47,051 nt of DNA. Source: JBBDMW01 sp040878005 (lineage in GTDB: Bacteria; Chloroflexota; Dehalococcoidia; Lucifugimonadales; Lucifugimonadaceae). Position numbers and translations under genes: made by a program. Of the stretch, positions 1-7,469 are shown one piece after another; the stretch's first letter is position 1; each line of letters starts with the position of its first letter. The stretch is from NCBI GenBank assembly GCA_040878005.1, contig JBBDMW010000072.1, positions 1 to 47,051 on the forward strand, read 5' to 3'. The notes under the pieces were generated by a model that saw only the letters and a list, made by a program, of their open reading frames with translations, was not told the DNA's origin and made no database searches.

Positions 1-20
1 GGAGTATGAACAAAGGGCGA

Positions 21-38
21 GCCTCGAAGAGTGTCCGA
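21..38 (+). repeat. Short repeat copy ahead of the first phage gene
   Basis: An 18-bp core, GCCTCGAAGAGTGTCCGA, lies about 30 nt before the ATG at 69. Four more exact copies lie at 1750-1767, 1791-1808, 1938-1955 and 1978-1995. Copies 1 and 5 share a similar downstream leader (CCG-AGGC-AGTATAAG) and each sits just ahead of a phage gene start. Confidence 0.85.
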
Positions 39-68
39 CGCCGCAGGCGGAGTATAAGAAGTAAAAAA

Positions 69-350
69 ATGACCCTACCCATCGGAACCATAACCATCAC
101 AACCGCGGGAACACGCGTCCCCATAGTCAGCTCAGGCCACGCCGTCTCCGCAGTAAGCCTCAAAGCCAGGCCAACCAACACCGGCCCCGTATACATCGGC
201 GATAACACCGTCGCCAGCGACAACGGATACCGCCTGGAGCCGGGCGATGAGCTGACCATCTCGTTCAAAGAAACGGTGGACCTCCGCCGCTTTTTCGTGG
301 ACGCCGACAACAACAACGACAGCGTGGACTACGCAGGAGTGGCAGCTTGA
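69..350 (+). CDS. Small phage structural protein, hypothetical
   Basis: This encodes 93 residues beginning MTLPIGTITI. The sequence is rich in beta-forming residues (GTITITTAGTRVPI, then VYIGDNTVASDNGYRLEPGD), which resembles small phage decoration, head or fibre proteins. No catalytic motif is visible. An upstream start at position 6 is open, but it would translate the repeat element into a basic leader, so I prefer the ATG at 69. The stop overlaps the TTG start of the next gene (TTGA), suggesting translational coupling. The window edge cuts off whatever lies upstream. The function is unknown; the phage assignment comes from the neighbours and the sequence style. Confidence 0.6.
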   Translation: MTLPIGTITITTAGTRVPIVSSGHAVSAVSLKARPTNTGPVYIGDNTVASDNGYRLEPGDELTISFKETVDLRRFFVDADNNNDSVDYAGVAA

Positions 351-1651
351 ACAAGTCGGGAATCAACTATCGACGCAACCCTCACCGGGTGCCAGCCGGC
401 GCGGCTCTGAAATTCGGCGCAACGCCGGACGCAGCGCTGGTGTTCGACTCCGCCGCGGGCGTCCTGGCCGTTCAGACAACAGACGGGTCCGGCGATCTCA
501 CCGGCCGTCTCTCGTTCGAAACAGCCACTGACACGCCGGGCCTGGTGTTCAACGAACCCGGCGCAGACATGGACGTGCGCTTCGAAGGCGGCGCCGATCC
601 AAACCTGCTGTTCATCGATGGCAGCGCTGACCGGATCGGCATCGGCACAGCCGCCCCCGGCGCAAAGCTGCATGTCCGGGCAGGCGACTCAGGCGGAGCA
701 TCGCCGGCCTCGGGCAGCGCCGCCGCATTCGAGAGCGACACCGACGCCTTCCTGGATCTCCTGGCGCCTGCGGCAAACTCAGCGGCGATTCGCTTCGGTG
801 ATCCAGACAACAGCGAAGCAGGGGCCATCGTTTACGAACACGCCAGTGACGCACTTGCAATCACAGTGGCGGGCGCGGCCGACAGGGTCCGCATAACCAA
901 CGGCCCGGTCCTGTTCGTCGGTGATTCTGCCAACACAGGCATGTCCGCCGGAATCACCATCAGCCAGGCAGGCCACGACAACGAAATCATTGCGCTCAAG
1001 TCTGATGACGTGGCCCACGGCATGACAGCCCTGGCTGAGTCTGACACCTACGGGGCGGCCTCCAAGGTTTCCGGCTCCTCCGGCGGCCTGAACATCGTGG
1101 GCTACGCAGAGGCGGGAGATACGAGAGCGGTGCAGATAAATGGCCGTGCCACCGACGACAACCTGAACAAGGCCACCAACGCGCTCGGCTACATAACTCT
1201 GGTGGCTCAGAAAAAATCCGGCTCGTCAGTGGGCAACGCCGGCACGAATGCAAATCTTGCGGTGATAGCCAACAACAGCACAACACGATTCATCTTCGAC
1301 GCCGAAGGCTCAGCCCATGCCGATGTGGAGTGGACAACCTACGACGCAGAAGACGACTTCGCCGCCCTGCGAGACTTCGAGGCCCTCATGTTGCCGGACC
1401 AGTTCGGAGAAGCGCTCCGCTACCGGCAGACAGACTTCGAACGCCTCGGCATAGCCCACGGCTTCGGCGTCAATCCGAACGGCCGCATGCACGCAATGAT
1501 CAACTGGACCCGCCTCACCATGCTCCACCACGGCGCACTGATCCAGCTGGCAGAAAAACAAAACCAAATCGAACAACACCTATCAGCCCTGGCCACCACA
1601 ACCACGTCACCCTCACCGCAATGTCGTCTCGACCGGAGCGGAGAGACCTAG
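347..1651 (+). CDS. Phage tail-fibre-like protein
   Basis: A protein of 434 residues with a TTG start that overlaps the previous stop. Near residues 95-107 it carries the phrase DRIGIGTAAPGAKLHV, which recurs in tail-fibre and other beta-rich adhesin proteins (the GIGT-P--L-V pattern). The N-terminal half repeats short beta-strand phrases (LVFDSAAG, LVFNEPG, LLFIDGS). The C-terminal part (about 345-410) is more helical. No S74 intramolecular-chaperone peptidase motif is visible. The last nine or so residues (CRLDRSGET) are encoded by a palindromic repeat, so the natural C-terminus may have been replaced by repeat insertion. It is probably an adhesion or fibre component; the exact role is not determined. 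Confidence 0.6.
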   Translation: MNKSGINYRRNPHRVPAGAALKFGATPDAALVFDSAAGVLAVQTTDGSGDLTGRLSFETATDTPGLVFNEPGADMDVRFEGGADPNLLFIDGSADRIGIGTAAPGAKLHVRAGDSGGASPASGSAAAFESDTDAFLDLLAPAANSAAIRFGDPDNSEAGAIVYEHASDALAITVAGAADRVRITNGPVLFVGDSANTGMSAGITISQAGHDNEIIALKSDDVAHGMTALAESDTYGAASKVSGSSGGLNIVGYAEAGDTRAVQINGRATDDNLNKATNALGYITLVAQKKSGSSVGNAGTNANLAVIANNSTTRFIFDAEGSAHADVEWTTYDAEDDFAALRDFEALMLPDQFGEALRYRQTDFERLGIAHGFGVNPNGRMHAMINWTRLTMLHHGALIQLAEKQNQIEQHLSALATTTTSPSPQCRLDRSGET

Positions 1652-2012
1652 TGCGGGGCGGGGTAAATGGCCGCCAGCGGCGGCCACACCAGACCACCAA
1701 CGTCACGTTGGGACGCACAGAGTGCGTCCGTAACCGAGCCGTGAGGCGAGCCTCGAAGAGTGTCCGAAGCCGCAGGCAAGTAAAAACGAAGCCTCGAAGA
1801 GTGTCCGACGCGGAGCAAGTACAAACGAGAGACCCGGTCGGGTGTGGGGGACATGGCCGCTGAAAGCGGCCACACCGCCAACCAATAACGTCACGTTGGG
1901 ACGCACAAAGTGCGTCCGTAACCGAGCCGTGAGGCGAGCCTCGAAGAGTGTCCGAGCCGAAGGTGAGTAAAAACCAAGCCTCGAAGAGTGTCCGAAGCCG
2001 AAGGCAAGTATA
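1641..2012 (+). repeat. Two tandem copies of a ~187-bp hairpin-rich repeat
   Basis: Copy A runs about 1641-1826 and copy B about 1827-2012. Both begin GAGAGACC. Each has a hairpin GGCCGC-loop-GCGGCC, then a near-perfect hairpin GGACGCAC-AGA/AAA-GTGCGTCC, then the palindrome GAGGCGAGCCTC, then two copies of the 18-bp core found at 21-38. From AACGTCACG through the first core the two copies differ at one base. This fills the non-coding gap between two phage genes. Long minus-strand open frames across it are products of the repeat, not genes. It has the look of a dispersed chromosomal repeat. Confidence 0.85.
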
Positions 2013-2024
2013 AGGAAAACACAA

Positions 2025-2327
2025 ATGCCACTAATCACTAACACCCCTGAGCGCATCGCAGACGCGCCCACCGCTGACCACTTTGAAGTCACCGGCATCA
2101 ACATCCGGTACGAAGAAGGCACCGTCACGTTCTACTGGCGGCGGTCGCTCCGCCAGCCGAACGATCAGCCACCCCGGGCCGTGGACCGCGGCGCACATAC
2201 AGAAGACCACGCCGTGCTGGCGGGCCTGTTGCCCGACGGTTCAAAGAGCTACTTCGAAAACCTCAAGTCGCTGGCATACGCACGCATGCAGGCCACCGGC
2301 ATATTCCCGGAGGGAACCATCACATGA
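2025..2327 (+). CDS. Phage-associated hypothetical protein
   Basis: A 100-residue protein (MPLITNTPERIADAPTADHF...) that I do not recognise. It is soluble, with charged and aromatic residues (VTFYWRRSLRQ) and no signal peptide or membrane segment. The ATG follows the last repeat element and an ATAAGGA sequence that may act as a weak ribosome-binding site. The stop overlaps the next start by 4 bases (ATGA), so it is co-translated with the following small gene and probably belongs to the phage structural operon. Confidence 0.55.
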   Translation: MPLITNTPERIADAPTADHFEVTGINIRYEEGTVTFYWRRSLRQPNDQPPRAVDRGAHTEDHAVLAGLLPDGSKSYFENLKSLAYARMQATGIFPEGTIT

Positions 2328-2647
2328 CCAGCCCCGAAACAGGAGAAAGAACAGACCAAGACATGGGATACCTGGACCACATGCGCCAGTTCCTTGACGA
2401 GTCAGTTGACGAACAGGAGCTGCGCACACTGGCGCTCTCAGCAATAGCCGGGAGCGTGCGAAGGCTGAAGCAGTCGATAGCCGTCAGCGTGTGGGAGGCG
2501 CGCCAACTGGCCGCCGCCCAGGACGCCGGTGCCGCAGCACATCTCGACCGGGCCAGGCGGCTGAAGGATTCCTACGACGCCGCCATGGACGAATACAGAC
2601 AGATCAGGTCATTGACAGCAGTAAGTACAGGAAGGGAGGAAAACTAA
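2324..2647 (+). CDS. Small helical phage-associated protein
   Basis: A 107-residue, mostly helical, charged protein (for example VWEARQLAAAQDAGAAAH, then RARRLKDSYDAAMDEYRQIR). It begins with ATG overlapping the previous stop and ends directly before the next start at 2648, so it lies within a tight operon ahead of the head-tail connector. No family is recognised. Small helical proteins here in phage operons can be scaffolds or chaperones, but nothing in the sequence shows that. Confidence 0.5.
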   Translation: MTSPETGERTDQDMGYLDHMRQFLDESVDEQELRTLALSAIAGSVRRLKQSIAVSVWEARQLAAAQDAGAAAHLDRARRLKDSYDAAMDEYRQIRSLTAVSTGREEN

Positions 2648-3514
2648 ATGGTTTCCAATGCAGCGCCGTCAGCCGTGCTCAACACCTACGGCGAGCTGGA
2701 CGAATTGAAAAAGCGGTGCGGCATAACCGGCACCGATGCGGACCAGACCCTCTGGATGTCGTTGTACTCCGCAAGCCGTGCAGTGGAAGCCCACTGCAAC
2801 CGCAGGCTCTACGTGTCGTGCATGACACGTAGGTTCGATGTGGCACACCCGGCAGGGTTCGCCGTGCCGGACCTGGTGTCGGTGGTCGAGATGCGTGAAG
2901 ATGCCAATCGCGACCGGGTGTTTGAAGTCATCCGCAACCCGGACGACTACATTCTGCACCCGCTGAACGCCGATCCAGAGACGCCATGGGGCCGTCCCTA
3001 CACCAGGATCCTCGCCGACATGATGGGGCCTCGTCCATCGTTCACCGCCGGGCGGAGTGCCGTCGAGGTTGAAGGCCACTGGGGGTACCGCTCCGATGTC
3101 TCGGACACTGGTGCTCAACTGGACGTGGGCGGGCCGCTCGCAGTCGACAGCACATCGTTCACCGTGACCGATGGCACGAAACTGGGCGCAGGGTCGACCA
3201 TCCTGGTCGAGTCTGAGCAGATGTTTGTGCAGCAGGTATCGGCCAACTCCGTGAAAGTACTGCGTGGCGTCAACGGCACCAGCGCTGTTTCACACGTTGA
3301 TGAAGTGAGCGTCCGGGTCTTTCGCTATCCGCCGCAAGTGGTCGAGTCCACCTTGTTGCTGGCGGCCCGCTTCTGGAAGCGTAAGGATACCCCTTACGGT
3401 CCGGCCGCTGGAGCACACGGGTTCGGGTCAGTGGTCGCCAGCCGCGCGCTGGAGCCCGACATCGAGTGGATGCTGTCGCCGTTTCGCAGGCTTCCGCTGG
3501 GAGTCGCTGTCTGA
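2648..3514 (+). CDS. Phage head-tail connector (gp6-like) protein
   Basis: A 288-residue protein. Its N-terminal part (YGELDELKKRCGI, then DADQTLWMSLYSASRAVEAHCNRRLY) matches the style of gp6/YqbG-type head-tail adaptors, where an alpha-helical bundle starts with a short helix followed by an A--AVE--C-R-F/L segment. The middle is beta-rich, and the C-terminus (VVESTLLLAARFWKRKDTPYG, ending near LEPDIEWMLSPFRR) is also typical. AGGGAGG upstream gives a strong ribosome-binding site. The next gene starts on the last base of its stop codon. In phages these proteins form the ring joining portal and tail. Confidence 0.65.
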   Translation: MVSNAAPSAVLNTYGELDELKKRCGITGTDADQTLWMSLYSASRAVEAHCNRRLYVSCMTRRFDVAHPAGFAVPDLVSVVEMREDANRDRVFEVIRNPDDYILHPLNADPETPWGRPYTRILADMMGPRPSFTAGRSAVEVEGHWGYRSDVSDTGAQLDVGGPLAVDSTSFTVTDGTKLGAGSTILVESEQMFVQQVSANSVKVLRGVNGTSAVSHVDEVSVRVFRYPPQVVESTLLLAARFWKRKDTPYGPAAGAHGFGSVVASRALEPDIEWMLSPFRRLPLGVAV

Positions 3515-3882
3515 TGGGGCTGGTTTCCATAAGGGACGGAATCGTCAGTTCGCTCGAAGGCATCGATGGCCTGAGAGTCTACGACCACATGCCGGACAAC
3601 TTCAGCCAGTTCCCGTCGGTGGCCGTCCGCATGTGGTCCGCGAACTACACGGACGCCACGTTCACATTCCGGCTGCTGTTGGCGGCAGCCGGTTGGGACG
3701 AGCGCCAGGCAGAGAAATCGCTGCACGCGTTCCTGGATTCGTCAGGTGCGAGCAGCATCAGCACTGCGCTGAACGCAGAGCCGGGATGCACGACCGTTTC
3801 AGCCGGGCCGGTGGGCCGGCAACTGCTGAACGGTCTGCCATACCTGGGCGCCGAGATCACGGTCATCGCGTGCGACACGTAG
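3514..3882 (+). CDS. Phage tail/neck component, putative
   Basis: A 122-residue protein starting MGLVSIRDGIVSSLEGIDGL. The ATG shares one base with the stop of the connector gene (TGATG), a common coupling arrangement, so I prefer it over an upstream open start at 3466. The phrase VYDHMPDNFSQFPSVAVRM and the later LLNGLPYLGAEITVIACDT resemble tail-terminator/minor tail proteins that follow the connector in siphovirus gene orders. This is assignment by position and general similarity; no diagnostic catalytic motif exists for this group. Confidence 0.5.
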   Translation: MGLVSIRDGIVSSLEGIDGLRVYDHMPDNFSQFPSVAVRMWSANYTDATFTFRLLLAAAGWDERQAEKSLHAFLDSSGASSISTALNAEPGCTTVSAGPVGRQLLNGLPYLGAEITVIACDT

Positions 3883-3932
3883 CGAACGGCCAAGACTCAA
3901 GTAAGTAGTGAGTGATGTGTGGAGGTAAACAG

Positions 3933-4202
3933 TTGTCGAACATTTTTCGAATGGAACATGCAGATGCAAAATCAAGCGAGAGTGAAGGAGCGGCCATTCA
4001 ACTGTTCGGGCCGTGCAGTCGCTCAAACGACCAGGACACGACGATGCTGTGGGACGCCATCAGGGCGCTCAGCGAAACCGTCCAGACCGAACACGAGCGC
4101 CGCCTTCGGCGAGTTGAAACAGACCTGCAGTGGGTTATGACCCTTCTCGGCGCCCTCCTGGCAACAATAATCAGCACAGCGGTGGCACGTGTTGCAGGTT
4201 AA
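3933..4202 (+). CDS. Small holin-like (XhlA-type) membrane protein
   Basis: An 89-residue protein. I chose the TTG at 3933 because GGAGGT lies 7 bases upstream; an upstream GTG at 3912 is open but lacks such a site. The layout is a polar N-terminus, an amphipathic/coiled helix (LSETVQTEHERRLRRVETDL), then one C-terminal membrane segment (WVMTLLGALLATIISTAV) ending just before the stop. That is the layout of XhlA-type haemolysin/holin accessory proteins, which help endolysin cross the membrane in phage lysis. No endolysin is beside it. It closes the phage block; the next gene is convergent and chromosomal in type. Confidence 0.5.
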   Translation: MSNIFRMEHADAKSSESEGAAIQLFGPCSRSNDQDTTMLWDAIRALSETVQTEHERRLRRVETDLQWVMTLLGALLATIISTAVARVAG

Positions 4203-4218
4203 AGCCAACGCAGGCGGA

Positions 4219-4998
4219 TCAGCTCGTGGCAGTGTTCTTGATAGCTTCGATGCCCCGTTGCAGGCCCTGTTTGTAAATCCAGAGGTCGCCCCAGTAGGCA
4301 ATGCAGCGAAAGCCCCGCCGGATAAGCGCCTGGCCCTCTTCAATGCTGGAGGCCATGAAGCCCGCAGCCTTGCCATGATGGCGGCAGGCCTCAAGCACAG
4401 CCTCCAGCGCCTTGAGGTAGTCGGGATGATCGAACTGGCCGGGCAGGCCCATGGAGTTGGTCAGGTCGAAGTGGCCTATCCAAAGGACGTCAATGCCGTC
4501 CACCGCAGCAATGCTGTCGGCGTTCTCGACGCCCTTCGCCGTTTCGACCTGGGCAATCAGCAGCCGCTCATCGTTGGCGCTCTGCATCTTGGCGATGATG
4601 TCGGTGCTGGTGTAGTCGTCATGAGCGATCCCAAACGCAGCGCCGCGGTGGCCTGCGGGCGGGTAAGCAGTGGAGTCCACGATGAGCCGGGCCTGCTCCG
4701 CAGACTCAACCATCGGCACCATCAGGCCCATGGCACCGATGTCCATGCTCCGGGCCAAAAAGTGGTACTGAGTGGCGGGCACGCGAATAAGCGGAACGAC
4801 AGGAGAAGAACGGGCGGAGGCAACCAGGTCACGGACCGTCTCAAAGCTCCAACCGGTGTGCTCCATGTCGAAAACAAGAAAATCAGCGCCGGCCTCGGAC
4901 GCGATACGTCCCATGCCGGGAGTGCTGAACTCAAATACCATCGACCCAACGGACACGCCGCCGCTGCGAAGGCTTCGCTTGACCTGGTTGTCTCTCAT
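4219..4998 (-). CDS. HpcH/HpaI-family aldolase
   Basis: A 259-residue class II pyruvate aldolase-type TIM barrel. The catalytic-His phrase DMEHTGWSFE is near residue 44, IRVP near 71, VPMVESAEQA near 95, and the metal-binding Glu and Asp lie in QVETAKGVEN and WIGHFDLTNSMG. These proteins cleave 2-keto-3-deoxy sugar acids or 4-hydroxy-2-oxo acids to pyruvate plus an aldehyde. The ATG at 4998 has GAGG upstream; open frame extends to 5112 but reads into the divergent promoter region. It is divergent from the flavin oxidase at 5191. The substrate cannot be read from sequence. Confidence 0.85.
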   Translation of the reverse strand: MRDNQVKRSLRSGGVSVGSMVFEFSTPGMGRIASEAGADFLVFDMEHTGWSFETVRDLVASARSSPVVPLIRVPATQYHFLARSMDIGAMGLMVPMVESAEQARLIVDSTAYPPAGHRGAAFGIAHDDYTSTDIIAKMQSANDERLLIAQVETAKGVENADSIAAVDGIDVLWIGHFDLTNSMGLPGQFDHPDYLKALEAVLEACRHHGKAAGFMASSIEEGQALIRRGFRCIAYWGDLWIYKQGLQRGIEAIKNTATS

Positions 4999-5190
4999 GT
5001 GGCCTCGTTTCTGGTGTATATGGGCGACTCGCCCGTGGTCGTGGTGCATCGTAAACCACTGCGCCGGTCCGGATACGAAAAAGAGTGAGTTTTGATCGGT
5101 GCTATTGACCACTGTGGGCGTGCTGGCGTTAAGTTAACGTCGCTCACCGGTCCTTGCGTAACATATCGGCAGACTGACCAGGAGAAAAAG

Positions 5191-6324
5191 TTGGCGGAAA
5201 CAGCAGACGTGATCGTACTGGGCCTGGGAGCGATGGGCAGCTCTACGGCCTATCAACTGGCGAGGCGCGGCAGCAGAGTCATCGGGTTCGACCGGTTTCA
5301 TCCGCCGCACGAGATGGGCTCATCCCACGGCAGGGCACGCATAATTCGCGAGGCCTATCACGAAGGCCCGTCCTACGTGCCGATAGTCCAGCGCTCCTAT
5401 GAACTGTGGGACGAACTGGAGCAGGCGAGCGGTGAGCAGCTTTTCCGAAAGCTGGGTGGCCTGATAATAGGCCCGCCAGACGGCAAGAATGCCAGCGGGT
5501 CCAGGCAGAGCGCGCAAACCCACGGCCTTGAGCACGAGGTGCTGTCGGCCGATGAAGTCCGCCGCCGCTACCCGCTATTCAACCCGAACGATGATTGGGT
5601 GGGTGTCTACGAAGCCCGCTCGGGTGCGCTGTTTCCGGAGAAGTGCATAGAGGCCAACCTGGCGCTGGCTGCGAAAGCTGGTGCGGAGCTTCATTTCGAC
5701 GAACAGGTGACTGAATGGCATCCCGATGGCGATGGCGTGCGGGTCACAACCGCGGCTGGCTCATACCGCGCCGACCGGCTGGTGATCACGGCAGGGGCAT
5801 GGCTGCCGAAGCTGGTTTCTAGGCTCAACCTGCCGCTCAGGGTGGAGCGGCAGGTGATGCTATGGTTCGAGCCGGTCCGGAACGCAGACATGTTCCTGCC
5901 GGAGAATTGCCCAAATACGGGATGGGAGTATGAGCCGGGGCAGTCCTTTTACTGCCAGCCGAACTTTGGTGCAGGCTACAAGGTGGCGCAGCACCACGGC
6001 GGCCCCGACACTGACCCCGACACGCTGGTGCGGAAGGCCAATGCCGATGACGAAGAGCAGGTGCGCGCGCTGCTGGCCAAATACATATCGGATGCGAACG
6101 GCCGCCTGCTGAGCGCCGCCGTCTGTATGTACACGGATACGCCGGACTATGACTTCCTGATGGACTTCCACCCGGCGCACCCCCAGGTGATTATCGGCAG
6201 CCCGTGCTCGGGGCACGGCTTCAAGTTCGCTGCCGTAGTGGGTGAGATACTGGCCGACCTGGCCACCGAAGGCCGTAGCCGGTTTGACCTGGACATGTTC
6301 GGCATAGACAGACTGCTGAAATAG
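5191..6324 (+). CDS. Sarcosine / N-methyltryptophan oxidase-like flavoprotein
   Basis: A 377-residue monomeric sarcosine oxidase/MTOX-family enzyme that oxidises an N-methyl amino acid or related secondary amine with release of H2O2. The FAD-binding phrase GLGAMGSSTAYQLARRG is at the N-terminus, followed by the family signature GSSHGRARIIREAYHEG and YVPI. VCMYTDTPD holds the Cys (about residue 312) that in this family binds FAD covalently. GSPCSGHGFKF is near the C-terminus. The TTG at 5191 has AGGAG six bases upstream, and the length from there fits the family (about 375-390). It heads a plus-strand series with the two dehydrogenases downstream. Confidence 0.88.
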   Translation: MAETADVIVLGLGAMGSSTAYQLARRGSRVIGFDRFHPPHEMGSSHGRARIIREAYHEGPSYVPIVQRSYELWDELEQASGEQLFRKLGGLIIGPPDGKNASGSRQSAQTHGLEHEVLSADEVRRRYPLFNPNDDWVGVYEARSGALFPEKCIEANLALAAKAGAELHFDEQVTEWHPDGDGVRVTTAAGSYRADRLVITAGAWLPKLVSRLNLPLRVERQVMLWFEPVRNADMFLPENCPNTGWEYEPGQSFYCQPNFGAGYKVAQHHGGPDTDPDTLVRKANADDEEQVRALLAKYISDANGRLLSAAVCMYTDTPDYDFLMDFHPAHPQVIIGSPCSGHGFKFAAVVGEILADLATEGRSRFDLDMFGIDRLLK

Positions 6325-6421
6325 ACCGCTCAGCCAGTCGTTACGCAGATACGTGCGGTGCGGGTTAGTGCCGCTGGATTCGGAACCTGGCACATCAGCC
6401 AGTACGGGAGAATACGAGAGT

Positions 6422-7453
6422 ATGAGCAAACGGACAGCCATCATTGGCGCAGGCGCCATAGGCGGGGTTGTGGGCGGGTTGGTATCAAAAGCGGGATATG
6501 ACGTGACGCTGGTGGATCAATGGCCGGAGCACGTGGACGCCATCAAGAAGAATGGTCTTCTTGTCAGCACGCGCACCGGTGAACACCAGACCAGCCCAAA
6601 GGCCCTGCACATACATGAGTTGCAGGGGGTCTCCGAACCATTCGACATGGCGTTTGTGGCGGTGAAGTCATACGACACCGAGTGGGCCACAACGCTGATG
6701 TTGCGCTACGTGAAGCCTGATGGTGTGTTCGTGGACTTCCAGAACGGCATAAACGATGAACGCGTCGCAGCCATAGCAGGCAAGGAGCGGACCCTGGGCT
6801 GCGTAATCACGATCAGCTCCGGGTGCTACGAACCGGGCAAGGTCGTGCGGACCGACACAAATACCCACGGCTTCAAGATAGGTGAGCAGGATGGCTCAGA
6901 CACGCCTCGTGCCCGTGAACTTGTGGACATGATCAACAACGTTGCTGAGACGTCGCTAACCACCAACCTGTGGGGTGAGCGATGGTCAAAGCTGATGGTC
7001 AACTGCATGAACAACGCCCAGGCCGGCCTGACAGGCTACGGAACGGCCGAGGTGCGAACACGGCCGGACACCATGCGCATCGGCATACAGATAGCAGCCG
7101 AGGTTGTTCGGGTGGGAAGGGCGCACGGCAAGACGCTCGGGAGCGTCATGGGGTTGTCGCCGGATGCCATAGTCGACGCAGCCGAGGGGCGAAACATCGA
7201 AGATGTGGAGATGGCCCTTATGGAAACAGCCAGGCATGCCGGGAGCGAAGGCAGGCCATCGTTCCTGCAGGACGTGATGAAGTGCCGGCGCACCGAGATC
7301 GATTTCCTGAACGGATACGTGTCCGAGTTTGGCAGGAAAGCCGGAGTGCCCACGCCGTTCTGCGACAAGATCACGGAGATCGTCAACGGCCTGGGGGTGG
7401 GCTTCAAGTCAGACCCCAGGCACATCCAGCCGCTGATAGAGATGCTGCCATAA
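6422..7453 (+). CDS. Ketopantoate-reductase (ApbA/PanE)-family protein
   Basis: A 343-residue NAD(P)-binding protein beginning MSKRTAIIGAGAIGGVVGG, a clear Rossmann motif. It then has the PanE-like phrases VAVKSYDTEWA, DFQNGIND and NLWGERWSKLMVNCMNNAQAGLTG, where the conserved Lys and Asn of the ApbA C-terminal domain occur. It is longer than typical PanE (about 300 residues). It lies in a catabolic cluster, not beside pantothenate genes, so it may act on another 2-oxo acid. The ATG at 6422 is the first start giving an intact Rossmann strand; upstream codons are non-coding in character. Confidence 0.78.
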   Translation: MSKRTAIIGAGAIGGVVGGLVSKAGYDVTLVDQWPEHVDAIKKNGLLVSTRTGEHQTSPKALHIHELQGVSEPFDMAFVAVKSYDTEWATTLMLRYVKPDGVFVDFQNGINDERVAAIAGKERTLGCVITISSGCYEPGKVVRTDTNTHGFKIGEQDGSDTPRARELVDMINNVAETSLTTNLWGERWSKLMVNCMNNAQAGLTGYGTAEVRTRPDTMRIGIQIAAEVVRVGRAHGKTLGSVMGLSPDAIVDAAEGRNIEDVEMALMETARHAGSEGRPSFLQDVMKCRRTEIDFLNGYVSEFGRKAGVPTPFCDKITEIVNGLGVGFKSDPRHIQPLIEMLP

Positions 7454-7469
7454 CTGGCGGGAGGCCAAA

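Noticed and set aside
1750..1995. Possible CRISPR array from the 18-bp repeats
   Set aside because: Only four copies here with irregular spacing, and the spacers themselves are repeated; no cas genes.
1515..2128. Long minus-strand open frames over the repeat block
   Set aside because: They repeat the same peptide in several frames because the DNA is a repeat; no ribosome-binding site or family match.
4189..5088. Plus-strand 299-codon open frame
   Set aside because: It is antisense to the well-supported HpcH/HpaI aldolase and has no family character.
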